Source of the DNA: CAVQJU01 sp963729215
GTDB taxonomy: Bacteria; Acidobacteriota; Vicinamibacteria; Vicinamibacterales; CAVVIG01
Direction: 5' to 3'
DNA: 64,000 nucleotides
Assembly: GCA_963729215.1 (NCBI GenBank)
Contig: CAVSND010000031.1
Location: 372,001-436,000, forward strand
Shown: positions 27,295 to 35,558 of the stretch, one piece after another
Numbering within the stretch: position 1 is the first letter of the stretch
Layout of the letters: each line of letters begins with the position of its first letter
The notes under the pieces: model-generated
Seen by the model: only the letters and a program-made list of their open reading frames with translations
Database searches by the model: none
What the model was told of the DNA's origin: nothing
Program-made: the position numbers and the translations under genes

Positions 27295-28858
27295 ATGTGT
27301 CGATGTAGTGGACTTTCCAGTTTACATCGTCCCTTTTTGGAAAGTCCTCGCGGTAGTGCGCGCCGCGGCTCTCCTGTCGCCGCAGCGCCGCACGCGCGAT
27401 CAGGCGGGCCACCGTCACGAGATTGAACTGCTTCCACGCGTCCGCATCGTCAGCCCGCGCGTCGTCCAGCGCGCGACGGTGACCCACGTATGCCGCTTCG
27501 AGCTTCGCGGCGGCCTCTCGCATCCCATCGCCGCTTCGGAAGAGACCGACGGACTTCCACATCAGCTCGCGAACCTGGCTGGTGGTCAGTGGCCGGTGGT
27601 CCGTCGTCTGGGGCTGATGACTGCTTCCGGCTCCCTCGCCGCCCGCCGCCAACCATCCACTGCCGGCCACCAGCGCCGAGGGCGGCTGCTGCATGGCGAG
27701 AGCCGCACGCGCTCCGAACACCAGGCCCTCGAGGAGCGAGTTGCTGGCAAGCCGGTTGGCGCCGTGGACGCCCGTGCAGGCCACCTCGCCGGCCGCAAAC
27801 AGCCCGGGGATGGACGTCCGGCCCCAGTGATCGGTCTGGACGCCGCCCATGATGTAATGCGCCGCCGGACCGACGGGAATCGGGTCAGTGGCGAGGTCGA
27901 GGCTGATCTGGCGGCACATGTCGGCGATCGTCGGAAACCGGTGGACGATGTAATCCGGATCGAGGTGCGCGAGCGACAGAAAGACCAGGCCGCCCGTCTG
28001 CTCCATCTCGCGGACGATGCTCCGCGCCACGACGTCGCGCGGCGCAAGATCGCCGTCCGGGTGGTAGCGGGTCATGAACGCCTGGCCGCGGCCGTTGATC
28101 AGCCGGGCACCGTCACCGCGCAGGGCTTCGGAGATCAGAAACCGCGGCGCGCCCTTGACGTTGAGCGCGGTCGGGTGAAACTGGACGAACTCGAGGTCCG
28201 CCACGCGGGCGCCCGCGTGAAACGCGAGCGCCACGCCGTCGCCCGTCGCCACCGGCGGGTTCGTGGTTTCCTTGAAGACGTGACCGGCGCCGCCGGTCGC
28301 CAGGAGCGTGGCCCGCGCACGCGCATCGCGCGGAAATCCGAGCTGGTCGAAAAACCGGACGCCGGCAACGCGGCCGTCCTCGACAAGCAGTTCGGTGACC
28401 AGCGCGTGGTTCGCCGTTTCGACGGTCGGCAGCGCGCTGACGCGCTGCCACAGCACACGCGCAATCTCTCGTCCCGTGGTGTCGCCCGCATGCAGCACGC
28501 GCCTGACGCTGTGCGCCGCCTCGCGCCCGCGGGACAGCCGTCCATCCGCATCGCGGTCGAAGCGCGTGCCCCATTCAACGAGCTCGGTGACGTACGGAGG
28601 GCCCTGCTCGACGAGCACGCGGACAGCGTCTTCGTCGCACAACCCGTCGCCGGCTCTCACCGTGTCCGCGGCATGGAGCACGGGGCTGTCGTCGTCGCCG
28701 AGCGCGACGGCAATCCCGCCCTGCGCATAGCCGGTGTTGCTCTCCGTCGGTTCAGCCTTGGTCAGGATCAGAACGCGCCCAATCGGTGCGAGCGCGATCG
28801 CCGCACGCAGGCCGGCGATGCCGCTGCCAATGACCACGAAATCCGGGGAGAGATGCAC
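27272..28858 (-). CDS. nadB: L-aspartate oxidase NadB, with repeat-derived insertion
   Basis: NadB is a flavoenzyme that oxidises L-aspartate to iminoaspartate, the first step of NAD synthesis. The 528-aa product has the FAD-binding start VIGSGIAGLRAAIAL, the ESNTGYAQGGIAVA motif, the active-site-lid region, and the HGANRLASNSLLEGLVFGARAA motif. Just after that, before the C-terminal helical domain, there is an unusual insert (about residues 392-424) containing QTTDHRPLTTS, encoded by 7-nt repeat units. nadA and nadC are not in the window. Upstream, the divergent aroB start is only 27 bases away. Confidence 0.94.
   Translation of the reverse strand: MHLSPDFVVIGSGIAGLRAAIALAPIGRVLILTKAEPTESNTGYAQGGIAVALGDDDSPVLHAADTVRAGDGLCDEDAVRVLVEQGPPYVTELVEWGTRFDRDADGRLSRGREAAHSVRRVLHAGDTTGREIARVLWQRVSALPTVETANHALVTELLVEDGRVAGVRFFDQLGFPRDARARATLLATGGAGHVFKETTNPPVATGDGVALAFHAGARVADLEFVQFHPTALNVKGAPRFLISEALRGDGARLINGRGQAFMTRYHPDGDLAPRDVVARSIVREMEQTGGLVFLSLAHLDPDYIVHRFPTIADMCRQISLDLATDPIPVGPAAHYIMGGVQTDHWGRTSIPGLFAAGEVACTGVHGANRLASNSLLEGLVFGARAALAMQQPPSALVAGSGWLAAGGEGAGSSHQPQTTDHRPLTTSQVRELMWKSVGLFRSGDGMREAAAKLEAAYVGHRRALDDARADDADAWKQFNLVTVARLIARAALRRQESRGAHYREDFPKRDDVNWKVHYIDTYGEKRQD
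27581..27622. repeat. 7-nt tandem array inside nadB
   Basis: Six consecutive 7-mers: GGTGGTC, AGTGGCC, GGTGGTC, CGTCGTC, TGGGGCT, GATGACT (the last two degenerate). Because 7 is not a multiple of 3, the protein reads through it in three phases without a stop. The insert is absent from the normal NadB fold between the FAD and C-terminal domains. Confidence 0.55.
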
Positions 28859-28885
28859 GGAGTGCTATCCTACCATCCGGTCTTC

Positions 28886-29971
28886 ATGCCCCCAGTCCGC
28901 ATCGACGTCCCGACGCCTTCCCGCGCCTACGCAGTCACGATCGAAGACGGATCGCTGGATCGCGTGGGCCGGCTGCTCGACGCCCTCAAGGTCCCCGAAC
29001 GCCGCTTCGTCGTCTCGAGCCCGGGAGTCTGGCGGCTCCACGGCGCGCGCGTGGCGCGGGCCACCCGCGGCGTAGAGCCGATTCTCGTCCCGGACGGCGA
29101 ACGGTTCAAACAACTCGGCACGGTGATGCGCATCTACGACGCGCTCGTGAAGGTCGCGGCCGATCGCAGTTCGACCATCGTCACCTTTGGCGGCGGTGTC
29201 ATCGGCGACATGGCCGGGTTCGCGGCGTCGACGTATCTGCGCGGCATCGCGCTCGTGCACGTGCCGACGACGCTGCTGGCGCAGGTGGACAGCGCGATCG
29301 GCGGCAAGGTGGGCGTCAACCATCCCATCGGCAAGAACCTGATCGGATCGTTTTACCAGCCGCACGGCGTGATCATCGATCCGTCCGTGCTGGGAACCCT
29401 TCCGAGACGTGAATTCCGGGCGGGCCTTTACGAGGTCGTGAAGTACGGCGTGACGTCGAGCCCGGGGCTGTTCGAACGCGTCGGCCGGGACATGAAGGCG
29501 ATTTTCGATCGCGACCCGATCGCCCTCTCGGCGATCATTTCCGAATCGTGTCAAATCAAGGCGAGCGTCGTGGCGGCGGACGAAAAGGAATCCGGCTTGC
29601 GGCGCATTCTCAACTTCGGGCATACCGCGGGCCACGCCATCGAGGCGGTGACGAAGTACAAGCGGTTCCGCCACGGCGAGGCCGTCGCCTATGGCATGCT
29701 CGTGGCCGCCGAAATCGCAACGCGGCGAACGGTGATGCCCGAGGACAGCCGGCAGGCGCTCGTGAACCTCATCACGAGGCTCGGTCCGCTCCCGCCGATC
29801 GCGGACCTCTCGGCCGCGCGGATGCTCGAGGCGATGCAGCACGACAAGAAAGTCGTCGCCGGGCGGCTCCACTTCGTCCTGCCGACCGGCATCGGCGGCA
29901 CCGCGATCGTGGATGACGTGACCGAGAAGGAGATCAGGGCGGCGCTGCTCCGCCAGGGTTTCAAGAAATAG
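28886..29971 (+). CDS. aroB: 3-dehydroquinate synthase
   Basis: AroB converts DAHP to 3-dehydroquinate in the shikimate pathway. The 361-aa product has the NAD-binding GGGVIGDMAGFAASTYLRG, the conserved TTLLAQVDSAIGGKVGVN, metal-binding residues including the His-rich FGHTAGHAIE (about 245), and GEAVAYGM. The start MPPVRIDVPTPSRAY fits the family; the frame is open much further upstream only because it runs antisense to nadB. The gene is divergent from nadB and convergent with the NtrC-type regulator, six bases from its stop, so no terminator separates them. Confidence 0.95.
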   Translation: MPPVRIDVPTPSRAYAVTIEDGSLDRVGRLLDALKVPERRFVVSSPGVWRLHGARVARATRGVEPILVPDGERFKQLGTVMRIYDALVKVAADRSSTIVTFGGGVIGDMAGFAASTYLRGIALVHVPTTLLAQVDSAIGGKVGVNHPIGKNLIGSFYQPHGVIIDPSVLGTLPRREFRAGLYEVVKYGVTSSPGLFERVGRDMKAIFDRDPIALSAIISESCQIKASVVAADEKESGLRRILNFGHTAGHAIEAVTKYKRFRHGEAVAYGMLVAAEIATRRTVMPEDSRQALVNLITRLGPLPPIADLSAARMLEAMQHDKKVVAGRLHFVLPTGIGGTAIVDDVTEKEIRAALLRQGFKK

Positions 29972-29977
29972 CCGGAC

Positions 29978-31390
29978 CTACGACTCGAGACCGAATTCCC
30001 GAAGCTTCGCCGCAAAGGCCTTGAATCCGACCTGCAGGAGATCCGCCGCTTTCGCGCGATTGCCGGAGGCTTCCTTCAAGGCCTGTTCGATCTTGCGGCG
30101 TTCGACCTCGCTGACAATCCGCTGCGTGACGTCGGCGAGCGGCCCGGACAAGTCGATCTGCGACCAGGGGCCGTCGTCCGCTGAAGCGGGAGCCAGCGAC
30201 TCGCGGAACGCGAGGCTCAGGTGACGCGCGTGGATCGTGTCGCCCTCGGTGAGGATGACGGCGCGCTCGATGCAGTTCTGCAGCTCGCGGACGTTGCCGG
30301 GCCAGGGATAGGCCGTCAACGCCTCGATCGCGGACGGAGCCAGGATGAGCCGCTTCTTGTTCTGGTCGCGGCTGAAGCGCTCGACGAAGTGCGTCGCGAG
30401 CATCGCGATGTCGTCGGGGCGTTCGCGCAGCGGCGGAATCGTGATCGGAAAGACCGACAGCCTGAAGTACAGGTCCTCGCGAAACATCCGCGCCGCCACC
30501 GACGCCTTCAGGTTGCGGTTGGTGGCCGCCACCACTCGTACGTCCACCTGCATTTCCGCCGTTCCACCGACTCGCTCGAAGCGCTTCGTCTCGAGCGCAC
30601 GCAGAATCTTCGCCTGCAGCGATAACGGGAGGTCGCCGATCTCATCGAGAAACAGCGTGCCTCTGTGCGCCAGCTCGAACTTTCCGGGCTTGCGCCCGGC
30701 GGCGCCCGTGAACGCGCCTTTCTCGTAGCCGAAGAGTTCCGTTTCGAGAAGGTTCTCGGGAATGGCCGCGCAGTTGATCGCCACGAACGGACCGTCGGCA
30801 CGGGGACTCAGCAGGTGCAGCGCACGCGCAAACAATTCCTTGCCCGTCCCGCTTTCGCCCTCGAGCAGCACGGTGGTGTCGGTGCCTGCCGCACGCTGCA
30901 GCGCGATCGTGACCTGCTGCAGGCGCGGATCCTCACCGATAATCTGGGGCGCTCCGCGCCGGGCCGCGAGTTCTTCGCGCAGCAGCAGGTTCTCGGTCGC
31001 CAGGCGCCGCTGTCCGAGCGCGCGCTCGACCATGAGCAGGAGGTGATCCGGATCCACGGGCTTGGCGAGAAAATCCAGCGCGCCTTCGCGCATCGCGGAC
31101 ACCGCGTCCTGGATGCTGCCGAACGCGGTCATCACGATGACCGGCATCTCGGGATCGACATCCTTGGCGGCGCGCAGGACGCCGAACCCATCGCCGTTCG
31201 GCAGCCGGAGGTCGGAGAGCACGACTCCCGGACGCACGCTCGCCATGGCTGCGACGGCTTCAGGCTGGTCGCGCGCCTCGATGACGGGATGCCCCTGGGC
31301 CTCGAGCGCATGGCGAAGCATCACGCGCAGCGAGTCCTTGTCCTCCACCAGCAGAATCGGCGGAGCCGCTGCGCGCGGGCGCGGGGTCAC
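29978..31390 (-). CDS. NtrC-family sigma-54-dependent response regulator
   Basis: This is a two-component activator of sigma-54 promoters. The 470-aa product has a receiver domain (ILLVEDKDS; phosphorylated Asp in VVLSDLRLPNGDG at about 60; Lys in FLAKPVD). The AAA+ domain has GESGTGKE Walker A, the sigma-54-contacting GAFTGA loop and LFLDEIGDLP Walker B. A Fis-type helix-turn-helix ends the protein (GNRAKAADLLQVGFKAFAAKL). The start codon overlaps the preceding gene's stop (ATGA), so it is part of the long minus-strand pilus operon and is the likely partner of the histidine kinase encoded 4 kb upstream in the same direction. It is distinct from PilR in this window. Confidence 0.9.
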   Translation of the reverse strand: MTPRPRAAAPPILLVEDKDSLRVMLRHALEAQGHPVIEARDQPEAVAAMASVRPGVVLSDLRLPNGDGFGVLRAAKDVDPEMPVIVMTAFGSIQDAVSAMREGALDFLAKPVDPDHLLLMVERALGQRRLATENLLLREELAARRGAPQIIGEDPRLQQVTIALQRAAGTDTTVLLEGESGTGKELFARALHLLSPRADGPFVAINCAAIPENLLETELFGYEKGAFTGAAGRKPGKFELAHRGTLFLDEIGDLPLSLQAKILRALETKRFERVGGTAEMQVDVRVVAATNRNLKASVAARMFREDLYFRLSVFPITIPPLRERPDDIAMLATHFVERFSRDQNKKRLILAPSAIEALTAYPWPGNVRELQNCIERAVILTEGDTIHARHLSLAFRESLAPASADDGPWSQIDLSGPLADVTQRIVSEVERRKIEQALKEASGNRAKAADLLQVGFKAFAAKLREFGLES

Positions 31391-31963
31391 CGCAGCCAGC
31401 CAGCCGGGACGCCAGCCTTGCGGGCTTCTTCGTCGAGATCGGAGAGTGCTTTCTTGCCGTCCTGGACGCTCTTCTTGAGGCGATCGAGCTCGCTGTTCGC
31501 CTTCTGGCGGTCGCGGTCGATGCCGGCGCGCTGGACGGGGTCGTCGCGGTTGACGAAGTCGGTGTTGAGGGCGTTGATGCGGCTTTGCAGGGCGTCAGCC
31601 AGCGTCTGGTCGCTGTCGAGCTTCGTCTGGAGGTCCTTCTTCCGGCCGCTCCAATAGGCCTGATCCTTGGTGGGCCCCTTGTCCTTCGCGTCGTCGCTCT
31701 TGGCGCTGGCCGCGTCCTTTGGGGCTTCCGTCGAGGCTGAGCCCGACGCCGTGGGCGAGGAGAACGTTCCACTGGGGGCATCAGGGACGGAGCCCAGGTC
31801 CTTGTTGGTGTAGACCTTGGCGGGTGCCTTGATGTCCTTACGCCGCTCCTCCTCCTTGCGCGCTACATCCCCAAGTCCTTGTGCCTTAATGGGATAGGCG
31901 CTTCCGGTCGAGAGCGAGGAACGCCAGAGCGGCAACGACGCAATTCTGTGAGGATAGACGCAT
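31387..31963 (-). CDS. Exported coiled-coil protein, unknown function, apparent frameshift
   Basis: I do not recognise this family. A signal-peptide-like start (MRLSSQNCVVAALAFLA) at 31963 runs out of frame after about 17 codons; dropping one base near 31912 joins it to STGSAYPIKAQGLGDVARKEEERRK, giving a credible signal peptide and cleavage near KAQG. The mature part has a Lys/Glu-rich start with VYTNKDLGS, a Ser/Ala/Asp-rich linker, and a coiled coil (about 110-180). Small exported proteins with VYTNKDL are common next to pilus and TPR genes in Acidobacteriota. Without repair the only start would be a TTG at 31935, leaving no export signal. Its stop overlaps the regulator start. Confidence 0.65.
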
Positions 31964-32018
31964 AGCTATAGGCTCGTATCGGCTCGAACCCCTCCGAACG
32001 TGAGACCCCCTAGGCCCT

Positions 32019-32912
32019 TCAGGGCCGCCCGGAGCCCATCGACTCGAGATGGGATTTCACGGTGTCGGCGTCGGGGGCGGACGGCGCCAGCTCGAGATAC
32101 TGTTTGTACTCGCGGCGTGCATCGGCCATTTGCCCTTCTCGCTCGAGGCTCGTTGCGAAACCCAGATGACAGTCGGGGTCGCCGGGCGCCAGCTGAACGG
32201 CCCGTTCGAATATCGGAATCGCCGCGGCATCGTCGCGCGTCTTCTGCAGAGCCGTGGCAAGGTTGCACTGCGTCGCCGCGTCCGTTGGGTATAGACCCGC
32301 CGCGATCCGGTACTCGCTGACCGCGCGGTCCCAGGTCTGTCGCTGCGCCAGCGCGTGAGCCAGATTGAAGTGGTAGGCCCAGTTCCGCGGCCCGAGCTGG
32401 GCCGCACGCGAAAACCGCGCGATCGCCTCGTCGATCTGACCGGAGCGTTCGAGCACGAGGCCAAGGTCGTTCAGCGCTTCCGGATCGTCGGGCCGTTTGG
32501 CGAGCGCTTCTTCATCGCGTGCGCGGGCCGCCGCCAGTTCCGCCGCGGTTGGTTCGGGACCGCCTTTTCGCCTGGCATCCAGGGACGTCGCCGACCAGAG
32601 ACTGACCTCACGCGCCGGCGCCGAAGTCTGGCCGGAGCCGGAGGACGGCGAAGCCGTCGAGGGCCGCCGGGGCGGCGGGTCAGCCGCGGACGACGACAGG
32701 CGATCCCAGACGGTGTAGCCGACGAACAGAACCGCGAGAACGCCCACGGCGCCGAAAATGAGCGTTCCCCCGCCGCGGGCCCGCAGCCACGCCGGCAAGT
32801 GCAGTTCAGACGAGGGCGCTGCCACCAGCGGCGCTTCGCACCGAAGACACCATTCCCGATCTGCCCTGATTCGCGCACCACACGATGCGCACACGACGTA
32901 TCCGCTGTTCAC
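32019..32912 (-). CDS. Zinc-ribbon, membrane-anchored TPR protein
   Basis: The 297-aa product has an N-terminal zinc ribbon (CASCGARIRADREWCLRC, two Cys pairs), one transmembrane helix (about 52-70, FGAVGVLAVLFVGYTVW), a Pro/Ser linker, and four TPR units (PEALNDLGLVLERSGQIDEA, NWAYHFNLAHALAQ, DAATQCNLATALQK, PDCHLGFATSLERE). TPRs mediate protein contacts; the ribbon side should face the cytoplasm. It lies 15 bases after pilX, so a role as a pilus assembly accessory is inferred from context. GTG start; the nearby ATG is out of frame. Confidence 0.75.
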   Translation of the reverse strand: MNSGYVVCASCGARIRADREWCLRCEAPLVAAPSSELHLPAWLRARGGGTLIFGAVGVLAVLFVGYTVWDRLSSSAADPPPRRPSTASPSSGSGQTSAPAREVSLWSATSLDARRKGGPEPTAAELAAARARDEEALAKRPDDPEALNDLGLVLERSGQIDEAIARFSRAAQLGPRNWAYHFNLAHALAQRQTWDRAVSEYRIAAGLYPTDAATQCNLATALQKTRDDAAAIPIFERAVQLAPGDPDCHLGFATSLEREGQMADARREYKQYLELAPSAPDADTVKSHLESMGSGRP

Positions 32913-32927
32913 ATCCTCGGGCAGGGA

Positions 32928-33704
32928 CTACCTCACTTCGCGCCAGGACAGGATGCGCGCGCCTGTCTGATTGATGCCGTCATTGTAATCCGCCTCGCGC
33001 CCGCCCGGGTCGCTCCGGGAGATCGTCGCCTCGAGGACTTTGTGCGCGCCGAAAGGCCCGAACGCTTCGGCACGCAGTTCGATCCGGCCCGTTCCGGGAT
33101 TGCACGCGACAACCTGACCCTGAGTACACGGTGTCGAACCGTCCAGCAGCGGATCGCCGTCATTTTCGGATGAATCGTCCCCCACCATGGTGACCACGTA
33201 AAAGGGCGAGCCGGTCTCTTGCAAAAGGTCAGTCAAGAAACCCCACGCGAATAACGTCCAGCGAGGGTTGTTCGCGCCCCACGGCCGCTCGGCCGTCGGC
33301 GCGTCCATCGCGGCGCTCGAACAAGGGGCGGTCTGCCTGCAGTTGGCAAGGTTCACGACCTCCCCGAGGTCGAGGGGGCGGCCATCGGCGAGCACACGGA
33401 TGCCGTTCGGAGGACCGTCGGCGAACGCAGACGAAAGCAGGCCCGACAGAACCGCGTTCCAATCCCCGATCGCGCGCACTTCGTCCAGCGTGTGTTCGAG
33501 CGCCGCGTCGGCCGCGTAGAGCGCCTCGGCCCGGGCCCTGAAGTTCCGAGTGATTTTCGACTCGATCCCCGCCGACAGGATCAGCGCCGTGCCAAGCGCC
33601 ATGGTCAGCAGAATCGCCATCAATGCGACCAGCAACGCGGCCCCGCGCTCGTCGCGATGGAACCGCCCGGCAACGCCGCCGTGACATCGAACGTCAGTGG
33701 GCAC
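32928..33704 (-). CDS. PilX-like minor pilin
   Basis: The 258-aa product has a hydrophobic N-terminal helix (GAALLVALMAILLTMALGTA, starting about residue 21) preceded by DERG, the pattern of PilX/GspK-type minor pilins, which lack a strict Glu5. The segment ITRNFRARAEALYAADAALEHTLDEV is typical of PilX N-domains. The rest is a variable globular head with Cys residues (NCRQTAPCSS and PCTQGQVVACN). GTG start, nine codons of uncertain extension. It is four bases after the PilW-like gene; together with the PilV-like gene these would form the pilus tip or initiation complex. Confidence 0.72.
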   Translation of the reverse strand: MPTDVRCHGGVAGRFHRDERGAALLVALMAILLTMALGTALILSAGIESKITRNFRARAEALYAADAALEHTLDEVRAIGDWNAVLSGLLSSAFADGPPNGIRVLADGRPLDLGEVVNLANCRQTAPCSSAAMDAPTAERPWGANNPRWTLFAWGFLTDLLQETGSPFYVVTMVGDDSSENDGDPLLDGSTPCTQGQVVACNPGTGRIELRAEAFGPFGAHKVLEATISRSDPGGREADYNDGINQTGARILSWREVR

Positions 33705-33708
33705 GGTT

Positions 33709-34890
33709 TCACCTGCTCGAATTCATGTTGCGCGGACTGATATCGAACTGAATGGATTGATCAGGAACCATGCGGGCAGCGTTCATCGCCGTGCCGGGAT
33801 TCGCGAACAGTGCGCCGCGCCCACTCGCGAGCGAGGCTCGCAGCAGGGCGTTGCCGGTCTGAAGCCGGATCCTGACGCCGACCCTGCGAACGCGAAACAA
33901 ATCCGCGTCGTACCGGTTGGCGCTGACATCGTCCGGACACCATGGGCCGTCGGTCAACTGAGAGGGCGTCAACGCGACCAGCCCGGGCCCGCCGGCGTCC
34001 AGGGAGACGAGGCGCGGCACCTGCACTCCGCTGCTGACCCGCCACATGCAGTTCTCGCCTGGCGGCCACGGACTGAGTGTGGCATCGAGTGCAGGAGGCG
34101 CGGGTCCGTACGAGACCGATTGATCCCGGCCCGGATTCCGGAACTCGGGCGGCACAGGGTCCGCGTAATACTGGAAATCCAGCCCGACAACGTTGTCGAG
34201 TACGGCCGCGGCCGCCGCCAGACCGTCGTAACGCATCAATTGCTGGCTTGGGCCGTCGAGAAAATAGGCATGCCGCACGACCTCGACGATCTTCGCTCCC
34301 GCGGCGTACGTCGTCGCGAGCGATCCTTGTTGCATGGGCTGAAGCGTGAGCGTGCCGCCCGCGTCTGCATTCGTGACCGAAAACGCGTCGAACGCGCCGG
34401 TTCCGTCATAGACGATGGCGCTGGTCCCCGGCTTGAAGCCACACGGGGGATCGTTCACAGGACAACCTGATTCCGAATCGACTTCAACAGACGTCACATC
34501 CGTCATCGGACTGCGGAGAATCGTCTGCGACGATGTGGACGGCACATATGCAATCGTCACGGCATCGGCACGAAAAACGCCTGGGCCGTCGTCGTAGGCC
34601 GCCGACGAACCGCGACGAAACGGCAGGATGGGCGCGAACTGCCCCACCAGGCTTCCGGTGTTCGTCCCAGCATACGCGCCGGCGCCGGCCATCATGAGAT
34701 CCCCGAGCAGAATATCCACGCCGACACGCAACCGCTGCTGCATGTCGGCGAACTCGGGTTGCGCCTCCACGATGCCTCGCGACGGGCCGAGCACCGTAAA
34801 TACGGCGCCGATGACGGTGATTGCGATCGAGATGGCGAGGACAGCCTCGAGCAGCGAGAACCCGGCCTGGCGGTCTTGATTTGACGTCAT
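33709..34890 (-). CDS. PilW-like minor pilin
   Basis: The 393-aa product has a type III prepilin signal: DRQAGFSLLEAVLAISIA, cleavage after Gly and Glu at mature position 5. The mature protein is a large PilW-type minor pilin with a long beta-rich head. I chose the ATG at MTSNQDRQ; earlier in-frame starts lie inside a 9-nt repeat array, and the GAGG of one repeat unit sits at Shine-Dalgarno distance from the chosen ATG. It sits between PilV-like and PilX-like genes in the standard minor-pilin order. Confidence 0.75.
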   Translation of the reverse strand: MTSNQDRQAGFSLLEAVLAISIAITVIGAVFTVLGPSRGIVEAQPEFADMQQRLRVGVDILLGDLMMAGAGAYAGTNTGSLVGQFAPILPFRRGSSAAYDDGPGVFRADAVTIAYVPSTSSQTILRSPMTDVTSVEVDSESGCPVNDPPCGFKPGTSAIVYDGTGAFDAFSVTNADAGGTLTLQPMQQGSLATTYAAGAKIVEVVRHAYFLDGPSQQLMRYDGLAAAAAVLDNVVGLDFQYYADPVPPEFRNPGRDQSVSYGPAPPALDATLSPWPPGENCMWRVSSGVQVPRLVSLDAGGPGLVALTPSQLTDGPWCPDDVSANRYDADLFRVRRVGVRIRLQTGNALLRASLASGRGALFANPGTAMNAARMVPDQSIQFDISPRNMNSSR

Positions 34891-34925
34891 TGACCTCATT
34901 GACTTCGTTGACCTCATTGATCTCA
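34881..34925. repeat. 9-nt tandem array at the pilV/pilW junction
   Basis: Five perfect-register units: TTGACGTCA, TTGACCTCA, TTGACTTCG, TTGACCTCA, TTGATCTCA. Read on the minus strand this is (TGAGGTCAA)n. It contains the pilV stop codon, and the pilW start ATG is formed by the second and first units, with GAGG supplied by the preceding unit. There is no second arm nearby. Confidence 0.8.
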
Positions 34926-35399
34926 GGGTGCCCGCCTCGACCTCAGCGTGACCAGGGTCGCCGCATCAACCACAGCCTCGGGTGCGGGCTTCGTGACCAG
35001 CACCTGGATGACGAGCAAATCGGGTTTCGAAGGCAAGGCGTCAACTGACCAGCGACGAACGTAGACCGTTCCCGGCGGCACGCGGCCGCCCACGCCGAGG
35101 CTATTGCCGGCCTGGTCCAGATAGTCGGCGAAGCCATCCACGCTGCTGGCGAGCGTTCCGCCCTCGTTCAGATCGACGCCCGGGATCAGGCCGCGCAGCT
35201 GCTCCATCTTTTGTGCGGCGAGCACCATCGCGGTCGAGGCGTCGCGGGCCGCAACGTTGTGCGCGATCGAGAGGGCGAACACCTCCGCGAGGGCCGTGAA
35301 CGCGCCGGCGACGATGCCTGCGGCGACTACGGTTTCGATGAGCGAGAATCCACGCTCCGCGGCCCGATCGCGTGTTGGCGTACGAGAACGGCCTTTCAT
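34923..35399 (-). CDS. PilV-like minor pilin
   Basis: The 158-aa product carries a class III signal (AAERGFSLIETVVAAGIVAGAF) with cleavage after Gly and Glu at mature position 5. The remaining head is small, with MEQLRGLIPGVDLNEGGTLASS after the helix, as in PilV/GspI proteins. I chose the ATG at MKGRSRTPTRD because it gives a normal 17-residue leader. The gap of 159 bases to the histidine kinase gene upstream holds no gene that I can see and could carry a promoter. The stop lies in the repeat array shared with the next gene. Confidence 0.75.
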   Translation of the reverse strand: MKGRSRTPTRDRAAERGFSLIETVVAAGIVAGAFTALAEVFALSIAHNVAARDASTAMVLAAQKMEQLRGLIPGVDLNEGGTLASSVDGFADYLDQAGNSLGVGGRVPPGTVYVRRWSVDALPSKPDLLVIQVLVTKPAPEAVVDAATLVTLRSRRAP

Positions 35400-35558
35400 G
35401 CTGACCGCAAGATGTGCAACTTGCGCTCCAGCCGATGCGTCGCCGCGATGGCTGAAAACGGGCCGGATTTTGAGAACGCCGCGCTTCAACCACGGAGATG
35501 GTTGCAGCGACTGCCACGCGCGACGAACCGAGAGCGGAGAATTTCGACGGTTCGCGCG

